From Ignavibacteriales bacterium (GTDB taxonomy: Bacteria > Bacteroidota > Ignavibacteria > Ignavibacteriales > Ignavibacteriaceae): 9,319 nt of DNA. How positions within the stretch are numbered: the stretch's first letter is position 1; every line of letters begins with the position of its first letter. A program made the position numbers and the translations under genes. The notes under the pieces were generated by a model that was not told the origin of the DNA, made no database searches, and saw only the letters and a list, made by a program, of their open reading frames with translations. This document shows, one piece after another, positions 1 to 8,617 of the stretch. The stretch spans positions 1 to 9,319 of the forward strand of contig JAGUXE010000316.1 of the NCBI GenBank assembly GCA_020061995.1, written 5' to 3'.

Positions 1-806
1 ATATCAATCAAGTTATGATAAACCGGGATTTTTTCATATTCAATAAATCCGGTAAATTCAGTTTTATCATCAATCCCCAATTCCATTGTTAGTTTTTTCA
101 GATCATTTTCAAGATATCCCTTCCCGACAATCAATAATTTTAGATTTAGATTGGGATTTCTATCAGCACAGATCTTAAATGCTTTTATTAAAAATTCGAC
201 TCCATATTGCGGTTCTAGTGCTTTAATGGTGCCTATAATTATTTGATCTGATTTATGCGGATTTTCAATTTTGTTGAATCTTTCTAAATCCACCCCAAAT
301 GGTGTTACTACAATGTCCTTTGATGTGAATTGTTCAGTGCGAGTTTTCATGAACTCACTTGTAGAAAGTATTCGATCCGCTTTATTGAAAACAAATTCAA
401 TAATGGATTTATGAATAAAAGATTGTTCCGGGAATGAAAAAACATCTGCGCCCCAAACTGATACTACAAAAGGATGAAAATTTAAAAAAGAGCCAATTAC
501 TCCATAACTTGAAGCATAATGTGCGTGGAGTATGTCAGGTTTAATTTGCTTTATTACTTTTAGAAGATACGGAATGCATAGTAGATAATAGAGTTTAACG
601 ATATTACCAAAACTTTTATTCATAAATTTTTCTGGAACCGGAAAGCTAAATATTTCTATACCTGCTAAATATGAATTATTCTGTTTTGCAGAGAGTCCAA
701 AAACTTTTACATCAAAACCTTTTTTATAAATCTCGTTTGCCCATTTAATAGTATGAATGGAGTTAGGAGGAGCTAAAAGTAAGACTTTAATTCTATCTGG
801 TTTCAA
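1..806 (-). CDS. GT4-family (group 1) glycosyltransferase, 3' end cut off by window edge
   Basis: Probably a cytoplasmic or membrane-associated retaining glycosyltransferase adding a sugar from a nucleotide donor to the growing lipid-linked repeat unit. The frame is open from the TTG at 806 to the left edge (268 codons seen). The first strand KVLLLAPP with the acceptor loop is at residues 7-14, HAHYASSYG at 94-102, VSVWGADVF at 115-123, VVTPFGVD at 166-173, and the second Rossmann domain opens with IGTIKALEPQYGVEFL at 191-206, then LLIVGKG near 225. These are family landmarks of GT4. The C-terminal E-x7-E nucleotide-sugar motif would lie beyond the window. Start: a stop codon lies two codons upstream of TTG and the next ATG is residue 62, inside the domain, so TTG is the only usual start. 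It overlaps the upstream polymerase gene by 14 nt. Donor and acceptor sugars cannot be told. Confidence 0.88.
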   Translation of the reverse strand, partial: MKPDRIKVLLLAPPNSIHTIKWANEIYKKGFDVKVFGLSAKQNNSYLAGIEIFSFPVPEKFMNKSFGNIVKLYYLLCIPYLLKVIKQIKPDILHAHYASSYGVIGSFLNFHPFVVSVWGADVFSFPEQSFIHKSIIEFVFNKADRILSTSEFMKTRTEQFTSKDIVVTPFGVDLERFNKIENPHKSDQIIIGTIKALEPQYGVEFLIKAFKICADRNPNLNLKLLIVGKGYLENDLKKLTMELGIDDKTEFTGFIEYEKIPVYHNLID

Positions 807-2208
807 TGTTTATGTTTTTCCTTAAAGTTTTTGATTGCTCGAAATAAAACAAAAGTGATGCTAAAACTAACCAAAATGGAAGATCCATTGTAATCCAACC
901 AAAACTTATAATATTTATCCCCTCAAAAAATCCACGGATAAACATACCTGCACCGATAGCTAATATTATTAACGTATTTATATATATTGTCTTATCAAAA
1001 TCTTTATAAAAAATCATTGTTTGATATCCAATCCTAAAGAAAATTATGGGAAGAACTACTGACGCAAATAAACCAAGGATTCCCATTTCAGTGAAAAAAC
1101 TTAAATAGAAATTGTGTGCAAGGTTACTCCCTTTTGTTATCTCAGCCAATCCTTGAAGGAAGATACCATGCCAACTGTCGAGCATTACAGGTATATAATT
1201 GAACATCTCATTTGTAAATGAACCGGGACCTATTCCTAACCAAAAATTGTCAGCAATCATATTCATTGCCAATCCCCAAAGTATATCACGCTGTGAAACA
1301 CCTTCTTCAATTCGTAACAGTGTAATAAATGTTTCATTAATAGTGGGGACGAAAATAATTATTAATAACAGAATCGCCACAACTGTAATAATTCTAAAGA
1401 GTACTTTCCGATATAAATAATATAGTAAAAAAGTAAAGCTGACTGCTAATGAAAGAAAAGCTCCTCTTGATACGGTAAATAATACTCCTATTATTAAAAC
1501 TAGTAATACTGAGAAATAAAATTTCCTTTTCTTGATATCATCAGTTAATATTTTCCCAATCATTAAAGGTATTGAGATTGCATAAAATGCTGCTGTTCCA
1601 TTTGGGTTGCTTATTAGTCCGCTAAATCGCAAAAATATCCAAGTGTTTATATCAAATATACTTTGTCCCAATCGAATCATGTTAAAAATAGAAAATAAGA
1701 CAATTATAACTGATGCGGCAATTATGGAATTTGTAAAAATATTTATTTGCTTTTCACTATCTATTAATGAATAAAAGAAATAAACGATAATAAAAAAGAC
1801 TGCGGTTTTAGAAGTCACCATCAAGCCCGAGAATGCATATTTTGAGAAGAGTGACGTAATTATCATCAGAAAGATGAGTGCAATCAAATAACTGAGGAGA
1901 GTGAAATTGAGTTGAGGGTATTTCGAAATTTCTAAATTATATTTATTCAAAAAAAGATAAAGAAGTGCAGCGATAGCAAAAATATTTACGACTAATCTTA
2001 ATGATGCACCCAAATCACTAACTAACGTTAACGAAGAAATAATTGTAAACGCAATTAGAAAATCATTTCCCCAAAATGCATACAGATATGCAAAAATCAA
2101 TAACCCAATTAAATATAATAGATTTGCACCTGCAAGAGAACAAACTCCTACAGTTACTAGTGAGATTAGTAATAATCTTTTATCGTTAAGATTATATGTT
2201 CTTAGCAT
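793..2208 (-). CDS. O-antigen polymerase/ligase family integral membrane protein (Wzy- or WaaL-like)
   Basis: A 471-residue, very hydrophobic inner-membrane protein with about 11-12 predicted membrane spans. It probably joins undecaprenyl-linked repeat units into the polysaccharide chain on the periplasmic face. Landmarks of the Wzy_C/O-antigen ligase family (PF04932): RFSGLISNPNG at 194-204, SRGAFL at 247-252, the loop WLGIGPGSF at 323-331, and AHNFYLSFFTEMG at 364-376 with the conserved His365. Positively charged residues in periplasmic loops (Arg194, Arg248) fit the family's substrate-binding arginines. Polymerase and ligase share this fold. Its place among flippase, Wzz and exporter genes favours polymerase, but a ligase role is not excluded. 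The ATG at 2208 has no Shine-Dalgarno sequence. The gene follows a 64-nt gap and its end overlaps the next gene by 14 nt. Confidence 0.88.
   Translation of the reverse strand: MLRTYNLNDKRLLLISLVTVGVCSLAGANLLYLIGLLIFAYLYAFWGNDFLIAFTIISSLTLVSDLGASLRLVVNIFAIAALLYLFLNKYNLEISKYPQLNFTLLSYLIALIFLMIITSLFSKYAFSGLMVTSKTAVFFIIVYFFYSLIDSEKQINIFTNSIIAASVIIVLFSIFNMIRLGQSIFDINTWIFLRFSGLISNPNGTAAFYAISIPLMIGKILTDDIKKRKFYFSVLLVLIIGVLFTVSRGAFLSLAVSFTFLLYYLYRKVLFRIITVVAILLLIIIFVPTINETFITLLRIEEGVSQRDILWGLAMNMIADNFWLGIGPGSFTNEMFNYIPVMLDSWHGIFLQGLAEITKGSNLAHNFYLSFFTEMGILGLFASVVLPIIFFRIGYQTMIFYKDFDKTIYINTLIILAIGAGMFIRGFFEGINIISFGWITMDLPFWLVLASLLFYFEQSKTLRKNINIETR
819..823 (-). promoter_or_regulatory. Possible Shine-Dalgarno (AAGGA) for the TTG-started glycosyltransferase
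   Basis: AAGGA reads on the minus strand inside the end of the polymerase gene, 12 nt before the TTG at 806. This spacing is longer than the usual 5-9 nt, so it is only modest support for the TTG start. Confidence 0.35.
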
Positions 2209-2219
2209 TTTGTAAATTT

Positions 2220-2246
2220 ATTATAAAAATAATTAGATTTCATCAA
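2220..2246 (-). promoter_or_regulatory. Weak candidate internal promoter in the only sizeable intergenic gap
   Basis: In the 64-nt gap before the polymerase gene, TTGATG (2241-2246) is followed after 15 nt by a perfect TATAAT (2220-2225). The spacer is shorter than the ideal 17 nt. A start site near 2213 would leave a leader of only a few bases before the ATG at 2208. The gap is so AT-rich that this can arise by chance. Confidence 0.2.
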
Positions 2247-2272
2247 TAAGATTGATCTCAAGAGAAAAACAA

Positions 2273-3397
2273 TCATAATTTGTTTTCAATATTTAGGAAT
2301 ATTAAAAACTGTTTTACAGAATCATAAACTTCTTGAACATCGAGACTACTCATACATTCATAAGTATCGCAAAACTCCCCTCCCCTTGTAAAACAATACT
2401 TTGTATCGTACGGGGTACAATGAATTTCTTTCCTTATATATTTATGGATCTCACCATATGGTACATGATTTACCGGATTCGTGGGACCAAATATCGTGAA
2501 TGTTGGTTTCCCAAATAAGCTTGCAATATGCACGGGTCCTGAATCATTCGAAATTAGCAATGAAACTTTTCTAAGCAATTCAACAAAATCTTCAACGCTT
2601 TTCGATTCACAGAAATTAATTTTTTCATCTATCAACATTTTTTTCAAATCATCATTTCTGCTACTCGTAGGAAAAACAAATTCAACTTCGAATTCACTTT
2701 TCAATTTGTTTGCTAGTTCGATAAATTTAATGATTCCCCATTCTTTAGCTTCCCAACCAGCAAAGGGGTGTATTAGAATTTTTCCAGTAGTAATATAATT
2801 CGACTGAAATTCCTTTTCATATTTACATAAATTCATCTCTTTATATAAACTAACACAATTGATATACAAATCAGTTAAGTGAGGAACATTTGTTTTCAGT
2901 GAATAATCATCATAAGCATGTTTCGATAAATCATCACTCAATCCAAATACTCTGTTTACTTTTTGTCCCAAAAATAACGAAACCGAATTAACTGTTCCGG
3001 TTAAATCAATTATATCGTAGGGTTCTTGCTCGGCAAATAGTTTCCTTATTTTCAGATCTGCAATTCTTCCTTCAAACAGATAGTCAGATAGGCTTACTGT
3101 AACTATTTTCAAATTCGGGAAAACTTTTTCGTAAATAACTCTAGTTTCCGGAAAGCAAAAAAGTATAAAATCTTTTGTAGCGTATCTATTAAATAGACCC
3201 ATTAATGCAGGTATTGTAAATACAGAATCGCCTAATCGATGGAATGATAAAATAATATTATTACCGGTCTTTCTATTTGGAGTTAGCTTTCTAATAACTT
3301 CAAAGAAAACCAAAAGGACTGCCTCCAAAATCTTTATTAGAATCGGATATTTATTAGGAATGCTAAGCAATTCAGTGCGTTTTAAATTGTGAATCAT
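2273..3397 (-). CDS. Glycosyltransferase family 9 (heptosyltransferase-like) protein
   Basis: A 374-residue GT-B glycosyltransferase related to the ADP-heptose:LPS heptosyltransferases (WaaC/WaaF/RfaQ). Here it probably adds a sugar to the repeat unit or to the lipid anchor at the cytoplasmic membrane. The N-terminal domain opens at 47 with IILSFHRLGDSVFTIPAL, which holds the Gly56-Asp57 pair of the family's catalytic loop. The C-terminal domain begins with ILIHPFAGWEAKEW (207-220) and carries NDSGPVHIASLFGKPTFTIF (284-303), then GPTNP. A 46-residue N-terminal extension with a hydrophobic stretch (residues 18-35) precedes the fold and could dock the enzyme on the membrane. Four cysteines (327, 335, 343, 348) cluster near the C-terminus. 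The start at 3397 lies 1 nt after the flippase stop and has a good AGGGA ribosome site. The actual sugar is unknown: membership of the family does not prove heptose. Confidence 0.87.
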   Translation of the reverse strand: MIHNLKRTELLSIPNKYPILIKILEAVLLVFFEVIRKLTPNRKTGNNIILSFHRLGDSVFTIPALMGLFNRYATKDFILFCFPETRVIYEKVFPNLKIVTVSLSDYLFEGRIADLKIRKLFAEQEPYDIIDLTGTVNSVSLFLGQKVNRVFGLSDDLSKHAYDDYSLKTNVPHLTDLYINCVSLYKEMNLCKYEKEFQSNYITTGKILIHPFAGWEAKEWGIIKFIELANKLKSEFEVEFVFPTSSRNDDLKKMLIDEKINFCESKSVEDFVELLRKVSLLISNDSGPVHIASLFGKPTFTIFGPTNPVNHVPYGEIHKYIRKEIHCTPYDTKYCFTRGGEFCDTYECMSSLDVQEVYDSVKQFLIFLNIENKL

Positions 3398-3398
3398 T

Positions 3399-4921
3399 TC
3401 ATTTCCCTAATAAAAATATTTTCACGGGACTTTGAATCTCATCATATGATTTTTGCGTTATCAACATCGAATTAAGGATATAAATAATTAAAGTTAAACC
3501 CGGTTTCAAGAAAAAACTAATCCAATAATTTAACTCTATAAAACTGAATAGTATGATAACAATTAGAACTGATATTGCTCCATTCGAAATTGAGATTATT
3601 AAATCATTCCACCATATTTTATTAAAAACTTTTAATTTTCTATATAAGTAAATACTACACATAACTGTTATTAATACATAACTAAGTGACGTGCTTAAAG
3701 CTAAGCCTTCTTGCTGAAAATAATTTACAAAAAAAGCACTTGAAAAAGCTTTAAAGGCAAATACGATTAAATTTATGGATAATAAGAATTTTAGTGCCCC
3801 CACTGAATACATTGCTTTATTTATAATAGCAAAAGCAGAGAAGAAAACTAAGCTTAGACTTAATATTTTTAATATTTCAAATGTCATCACAACATCATCA
3901 GCTAAAAACTTTCCTCGGTAGTAGAGCACTTTAATGATATCATCACCAAAGAAATAGAGAATAAATGTTATGGGAACAAAAATATAAGTATTAATCGAAA
4001 TACTTTTACCAAGATTGGTTGAAAATTTTTCAAGACCGGCATTATAATCTTCGGAGAATCGTGGGAAGATAACAGTCGCAAATGTTAATGAGATGATTGA
4101 AATTGGAAGAGAATAAATATTGTTGGCATAACTCAATGCAGAAATGCCCCCCGGGTCTACACTATTTAGGAAGTATCGATCGACAATTAGAAATAATTGT
4201 CCTATTATTTCTATAAAAATTACAATCCCCAATCCCTTTGGAAATAATCTAAGGAAATCAAAATTATAATTCCTAAATACAAATGAAAATATCTTATCCC
4301 TTCGGGATGCAAGAAGGAGAATTAATAATTGGAAAAAACTGCCCGCTAAAAACCCTGCCGCAATCGAATAAATATTCCAATAAGAATTGAAAAATAGTAC
4401 AACCAACAAAATGGTAATTCCAAAAACCAACTGCGATATTGCCGGAAGATAAAATTTTAGTTTAACTTGAAAGTAGGCAGATAAAACGGAAATCAATGAA
4501 TTGAGCGGAATTGTCAGTAGAAATATTTTAAATATTGATGAAGCTACACTTCGGATTTCGATCGAAGAATTTGTCAAATAAATATTCATTATCGCATCAG
4601 TGAATAGATACAATATGATCGATATTAAAATCGAGAAAACTAAAAATATTATAATTGTGCTATTCAGGAATTTAATTTGAAATTGTTCTTTTAGGGAGGA
4701 ATATGCTGGGATAAAATAGTTTTGACCGATATAGAGTATGATCGTGTTAATAACTACAGGAATAACTGCACCAACAAGATATAAATCAAACTCTTGCTGC
4801 AATCCAAAATAGGCAGCAAAAACGGATTCTCTTACAAGTCCAACACCTTTTCCTAAAACATTAAAAACGATCAGGTAAAAGGAAGTACCTGCTACCGTAG
4901 CAAAAAAATGTCGTTTAAACA

Positions 4922-4922
<1 letters not shown>
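3399..4922 (-). CDS. MurJ/MviN-family (MOP superfamily) flippase, probable repeat-unit flippase
   Basis: A 507-residue polytopic inner-membrane protein with about 13-14 predicted spans. It probably flips an undecaprenyl-linked oligosaccharide from the cytoplasmic to the periplasmic face, the Wzx role. The N-terminal block GKGVGLVRESVFAAYFG (24-40), then Asp46 and Ile54-Pro55, aligns without gaps to the start of E. coli MurJ (offset +7). Arg31 and Asp46 match MurJ Arg24 and Asp39, and Lys25 replaces Arg18. MurJ Arg52 and Arg53 become Asn59 and Thr60, and the MurJ segment EGAF is not kept. This divergence and the operon context argue for an exopolysaccharide substrate rather than lipid II. The alignment was made by eye from memory of E. 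coli MurJ. The ATG at 4920-4922 overlaps the preceding stop as TAATG, so translation is probably coupled. A housekeeping MurJ role is the alternative. Confidence 0.85.
3404..3408 (-). promoter_or_regulatory. Shine-Dalgarno AGGGA for the GT9 gene
   Basis: AGGGA reads on the minus strand within the last codons of the flippase gene, 6 nt before the ATG at 3397. It supports this start, including the 46-residue N-terminal extension, and suggests translational coupling. Confidence 0.6.
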
Positions 4923-5869
<947 letters not shown>

Positions 5870-5884
5870 TAATACAAAATTATT

Positions 5885-7021
5885 TTAATTAATAAATTTT
5901 TTCAGTTTATTCTCGTTTTGCATTATAATAAGAGTTAAAGTAAAAAATATTATCATCCCTCCCAAAAGTGTCCAAACAATTAGTCTTGGAGAAGAAGATT
6001 TGAGCGGCAACACCGCAATATCTAACACTTCGATTGTTGGAACATCTCTGTTCTCTTGAATTTTCTCTTTATAATATTGCTGTTGAAGTAATAAATATAC
6101 TTCATTTTTAACTTTCACTTCTCTTAAAAGATTTGATAGACTTATGCCGAGTTGTGGTGCATTCGAAAAAGAGAGGAAAAAATCCTGATTAGAGCTATCA
6201 AATTTCTCATATTGTTTTTTCAATTCAGCTAACCGCAAACGGATACTTTCCATCACAGAACTATTTTCTTTTAGGTTTTGTGAAAGAAGATTATAATTTA
6301 TTTCGGTAGCTGTTATTTCACCTTTCAATTTTGCGACAGCTTCAATTGAAGCTTTAATCTGTTCCGGTAACGAAATTGCTTTGTTCTTCGATTGAAACTC
6401 CATTAATTGAGTCTCGGCTGAATCAAGTAAAATTTTTGTCCGTTGTATTTCGGTATCTATATATAATCGTGCTCTTTTTGCTTTTGAGCTCATTTTCTCC
6501 CGATTTATTTGGTCCAACGACTCAACTAAAGTGTTAGAGATAATTGCAGATAAATTTTTAATATACTCATTCTGACTTGTAAAACGACCGAAAATAGAAG
6601 TTGAGACCGGTACTGATAAATTAATCACCCCTTCTTTAGTTATCTCGGTTTGAATTTCTTTCATTAATTGTGTTGCAGCATCAAGTTCATTGTCTGCATC
6701 ATAATAATGAATGAGTTCGAGTTTATTTACAGTCATCAATGCAGCAGTTCTACTCTTCAATATTTCAGCATAAAGTTGTGAACTGGCAGAAGAAGCTCCG
6801 CTCATTAATGAAGATATATCCCCTCCTCCCATACCTTGTAAAAGATTACCTAAGGAATATTGAGTATTTTTTTCAGGAGGTAACACGGTTACAGACGATT
6901 GATAAGTCACAGGATATACAAAAAAGAGAATTAAGAAAAGAATGAACATACCTAAAAGGGTATTTACAAAAATCTTTTTTCTATGATAGAGGATTAAATT
7001 AATAATACTTTGCAAGTTCAT
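5885..7021 (-). CDS. Wzz/GNVR-type chain-length determinant (polysaccharide co-polymerase) without kinase domain
   Basis: A 378-residue inner-membrane protein with the two-helix Wzz topology. A short cytoplasmic N-terminus (LYHRKK at 11-16) leads to membrane helix 1 (about 17-37). Then come the Wzz-like VTVLPPEK segment (45-51), a Gly/Ser-rich linker (63-82), the LKSRTAALM segment (88-96) and a long, charged, probably coiled-coil periplasmic region (about 170-275). The Pro/Ser-rich AVLPLKSSSPR motif (336-346) comes just before membrane helix 2 (about 347-367). Such proteins set chain length and bridge polymerase to exporter. No Walker motifs follow helix 2. Start: an in-frame ATG at 7147 would add 42 Cys/Ser/Arg-rich residues overlapping the exporter gene, whereas ATG 7021 has an AGGT site and lies 2 nt after the exporter stop, so 7021 is chosen. 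A KpsE/BexC-like ABC-export partner is less likely, as no ABC transporter is seen. Confidence 0.9.
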   Translation of the reverse strand: MNLQSIINLILYHRKKIFVNTLLGMFILFLILFFVYPVTYQSSVTVLPPEKNTQYSLGNLLQGMGGGDISSLMSGASSASSQLYAEILKSRTAALMTVNKLELIHYYDADNELDAATQLMKEIQTEITKEGVINLSVPVSTSIFGRFTSQNEYIKNLSAIISNTLVESLDQINREKMSSKAKRARLYIDTEIQRTKILLDSAETQLMEFQSKNKAISLPEQIKASIEAVAKLKGEITATEINYNLLSQNLKENSSVMESIRLRLAELKKQYEKFDSSNQDFFLSFSNAPQLGISLSNLLREVKVKNEVYLLLQQQYYKEKIQENRDVPTIEVLDIAVLPLKSSSPRLIVWTLLGGMIIFFTLTLIIMQNENKLKKFIN

Positions 7022-7023
7022 AT

Positions 7024-8604
7024 TTACCTGGTACTTACAACAACTGCTACTGTGGCGGCTACAACTGTTGCAACCTGTCCGACTACGACAATTATATCTT
7101 TGAATAAAACCCAAAATTTGGGTGATGGTGGATCTTCCGGGATCCAAATTGCATCACCAGGCTCTATTACTTCTACATCATCAGCATCAATCCACTCGCC
7201 AGTATTTGCTTTAATAACTCTGATATCTGATTTAAGTGCACGCCATGCAAAACCACCTGCAATTTTAATATAATCATCTATTCCAAGCTCACTTCTAAAA
7301 GGTACATTTCCGGGTTTTACAACCTGTCCGATCAATGTGACAAAATCTTTTTTCTCAGGAACTGTAATAACATCATTACGACGAAGTCGTATGTTTTCAC
7401 TTTCTAAATTTCGTTCAAAAAGGTCAACAAAATCTGCAACAACCTTTCCTTTTCTTAGACGCGACTTCGATTTGAAATAATCATACTCGTCATCGGTCAT
7501 ATCAACTCTTGGAATAATTTTTAGACGCTCGAATTCAGGGTCATCATCTGATAATCCAATTTCCCTCTTGACAAATGCATCCTGCAGTGAAGCATTTGGT
7601 AGAAAACCACCTGCTTCTTTAATGACTTCAAAAAGTGTTGTTTCATCGTCGGTAATTTTATAGACACCTGGAAACTTAACAAAACCTTCTATCAAAACAG
7701 AATTGTCAATCATATAACGTGGAATTTCTCTTACAATAATCCGATCACCATTTTGAACTAAAAACTTATTATTGAGCAATTCATCATAAGAGACATAAAT
7801 TCTTTTTTGGGTCACAAAATCATTTTCGAATCTTACCACTTCAATTGTATCTAACCTTGCTTTACTTAAAAAACCACCGGCCAAATTGATTAGATCATAC
7901 AAGTTTTCATCTCTAATGAACTCGTAAGTACCTTGAAATTTCACTGCACCAATAATTGAAATTGTTCTATCGATTTTATCAACGTAAATGAAATCATAAT
8001 CTTTGAGATAAGGATTGTTTTGTTGATCCGCTAATCTAAGATACCTTAAAAAGTCGTATTTCTTAGACTCCCCACTTTCGCTTACAATTTTAATGTTTCT
8101 TAAATTGGAAGAATTATTTAACCAAATATTCTTTGTTATAACATCACTTAATCTTGAATTAGCATAGATTCCTACTTCAGATGTCTTTTTAATATCCCCT
8201 GCAACTGTAATTTTAATTTTTCTAATTTCAATTAGAGAAATATGAATTTCAACATTTTTGTAAATCTTTCTGAGGGCAGATATTATTTTCTCTTTTGCAA
8301 CATACAATAAATCATTTTTCAGATATATGTTCCCAATTCGCGGCAAGTAGATTGAACCTTCTCTGTTAATTTCGCTATTGAAAACAACTTCATCTAAACC
8401 AACTATAGAAATTAAAAATCTATCCCCAGTCCCTAATCTGAAGGTAAGGGTATCAACACCTCCGTCCGCGGTAATAGAGATTGGAGAGACGGATAACGAA
8501 TCTTTATTAACCAATCCAGCGCGCTCAGGATATGATACGACACTTTGAGCAAATAAATTAGATGTTGTTATAACAACCAATAGAACAAAATAAAAGAAAT
8601 ACAT
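7024..8604 (-). CDS. SLBB-domain polysaccharide export protein (Wza-like outer-membrane exporter)
   Basis: A 526-residue secreted protein that probably forms the periplasmic/outer-membrane channel for the polysaccharide. An N-terminal signal peptide (residues 1 to about 20, ending NLFAQ) precedes a Poly_export domain (about 53-127, with LGTGDRFLISIVG at 57-69 and REGSIYLPRIG at 81-91). It is followed by about four SLBB-type beta-grasp repeats (near 131-208, 216-292, 302-410 and 422-488). The repeats show recurring marks such as GAVKFQGTYEF (219-229), LAGGFL (241-246), GFVKFPGVYKI (307-317), AGGFLP (331-336), GQVVKPG (426-432) and AGGFAW (449-454). A hydrophobic C-terminal helix (about 503-523) could span the outer membrane as the Wza C-terminal helix does. 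There is no cysteine anywhere, hence no lipobox, unlike E. coli Wza. The codon before the ATG is a stop, so the start is fixed. It is longer than Wza because of the extra SLBB repeats. Confidence 0.92.
   Translation of the reverse strand: MYFFYFVLLVVITTSNLFAQSVVSYPERAGLVNKDSLSVSPISITADGGVDTLTFRLGTGDRFLISIVGLDEVVFNSEINREGSIYLPRIGNIYLKNDLLYVAKEKIISALRKIYKNVEIHISLIEIRKIKITVAGDIKKTSEVGIYANSRLSDVITKNIWLNNSSNLRNIKIVSESGESKKYDFLRYLRLADQQNNPYLKDYDFIYVDKIDRTISIIGAVKFQGTYEFIRDENLYDLINLAGGFLSKARLDTIEVVRFENDFVTQKRIYVSYDELLNNKFLVQNGDRIIVREIPRYMIDNSVLIEGFVKFPGVYKITDDETTLFEVIKEAGGFLPNASLQDAFVKREIGLSDDDPEFERLKIIPRVDMTDDEYDYFKSKSRLRKGKVVADFVDLFERNLESENIRLRRNDVITVPEKKDFVTLIGQVVKPGNVPFRSELGIDDYIKIAGGFAWRALKSDIRVIKANTGEWIDADDVEVIEPGDAIWIPEDPPSPKFWVLFKDIIVVVGQVATVVAATVAVVVSTR
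7026..7030 (-). promoter_or_regulatory. Shine-Dalgarno (CAGGT) fixing the start of the Wzz-type gene
   Basis: CAGGT reads on the minus strand at the very end of the exporter gene, 4 nt before the ATG at 7021. It decides the start against the longer ATG at 7147, and it overlaps the last coding bases of the exporter. Confidence 0.55.
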
Positions 8605-8617
8605 TTATAGATTCTTG

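Noticed and set aside
2242..2256. Inverted repeat as an intrinsic terminator
   Set aside because: The stem is only 6 bp and nearly all A-T, and no U-run follows directly on the minus strand. It is too weak to end transcription.
7024..7100. Apparent ACAACTG-like short direct repeats on the plus strand
   Set aside because: They are explained by the Val/Ala/Thr-rich hydrophobic tail of the exporter, which uses similar codons. The copies are imperfect and unevenly spaced.
7022..7147. Longer N-terminus of the Wzz-type gene starting at ATG 7147
   Set aside because: It would add 42 Cys/Ser/Arg-rich residues with no family likeness, read in another frame through the end of the exporter gene. ATG 7021 has a ribosome site and puts the first membrane helix at the usual distance.
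7010..7273. Plus-strand 87-residue ORF, Thr/Ser-rich
   Set aside because: Antisense shadow of the exporter C-terminus. No ribosome site, no recognisable domain, and the minus strand frame is clearly coding. The other plus-strand ORFs (1199-1420, 2333-2518, 2481-2798, 6739-6945) are shadows for the same reasons.
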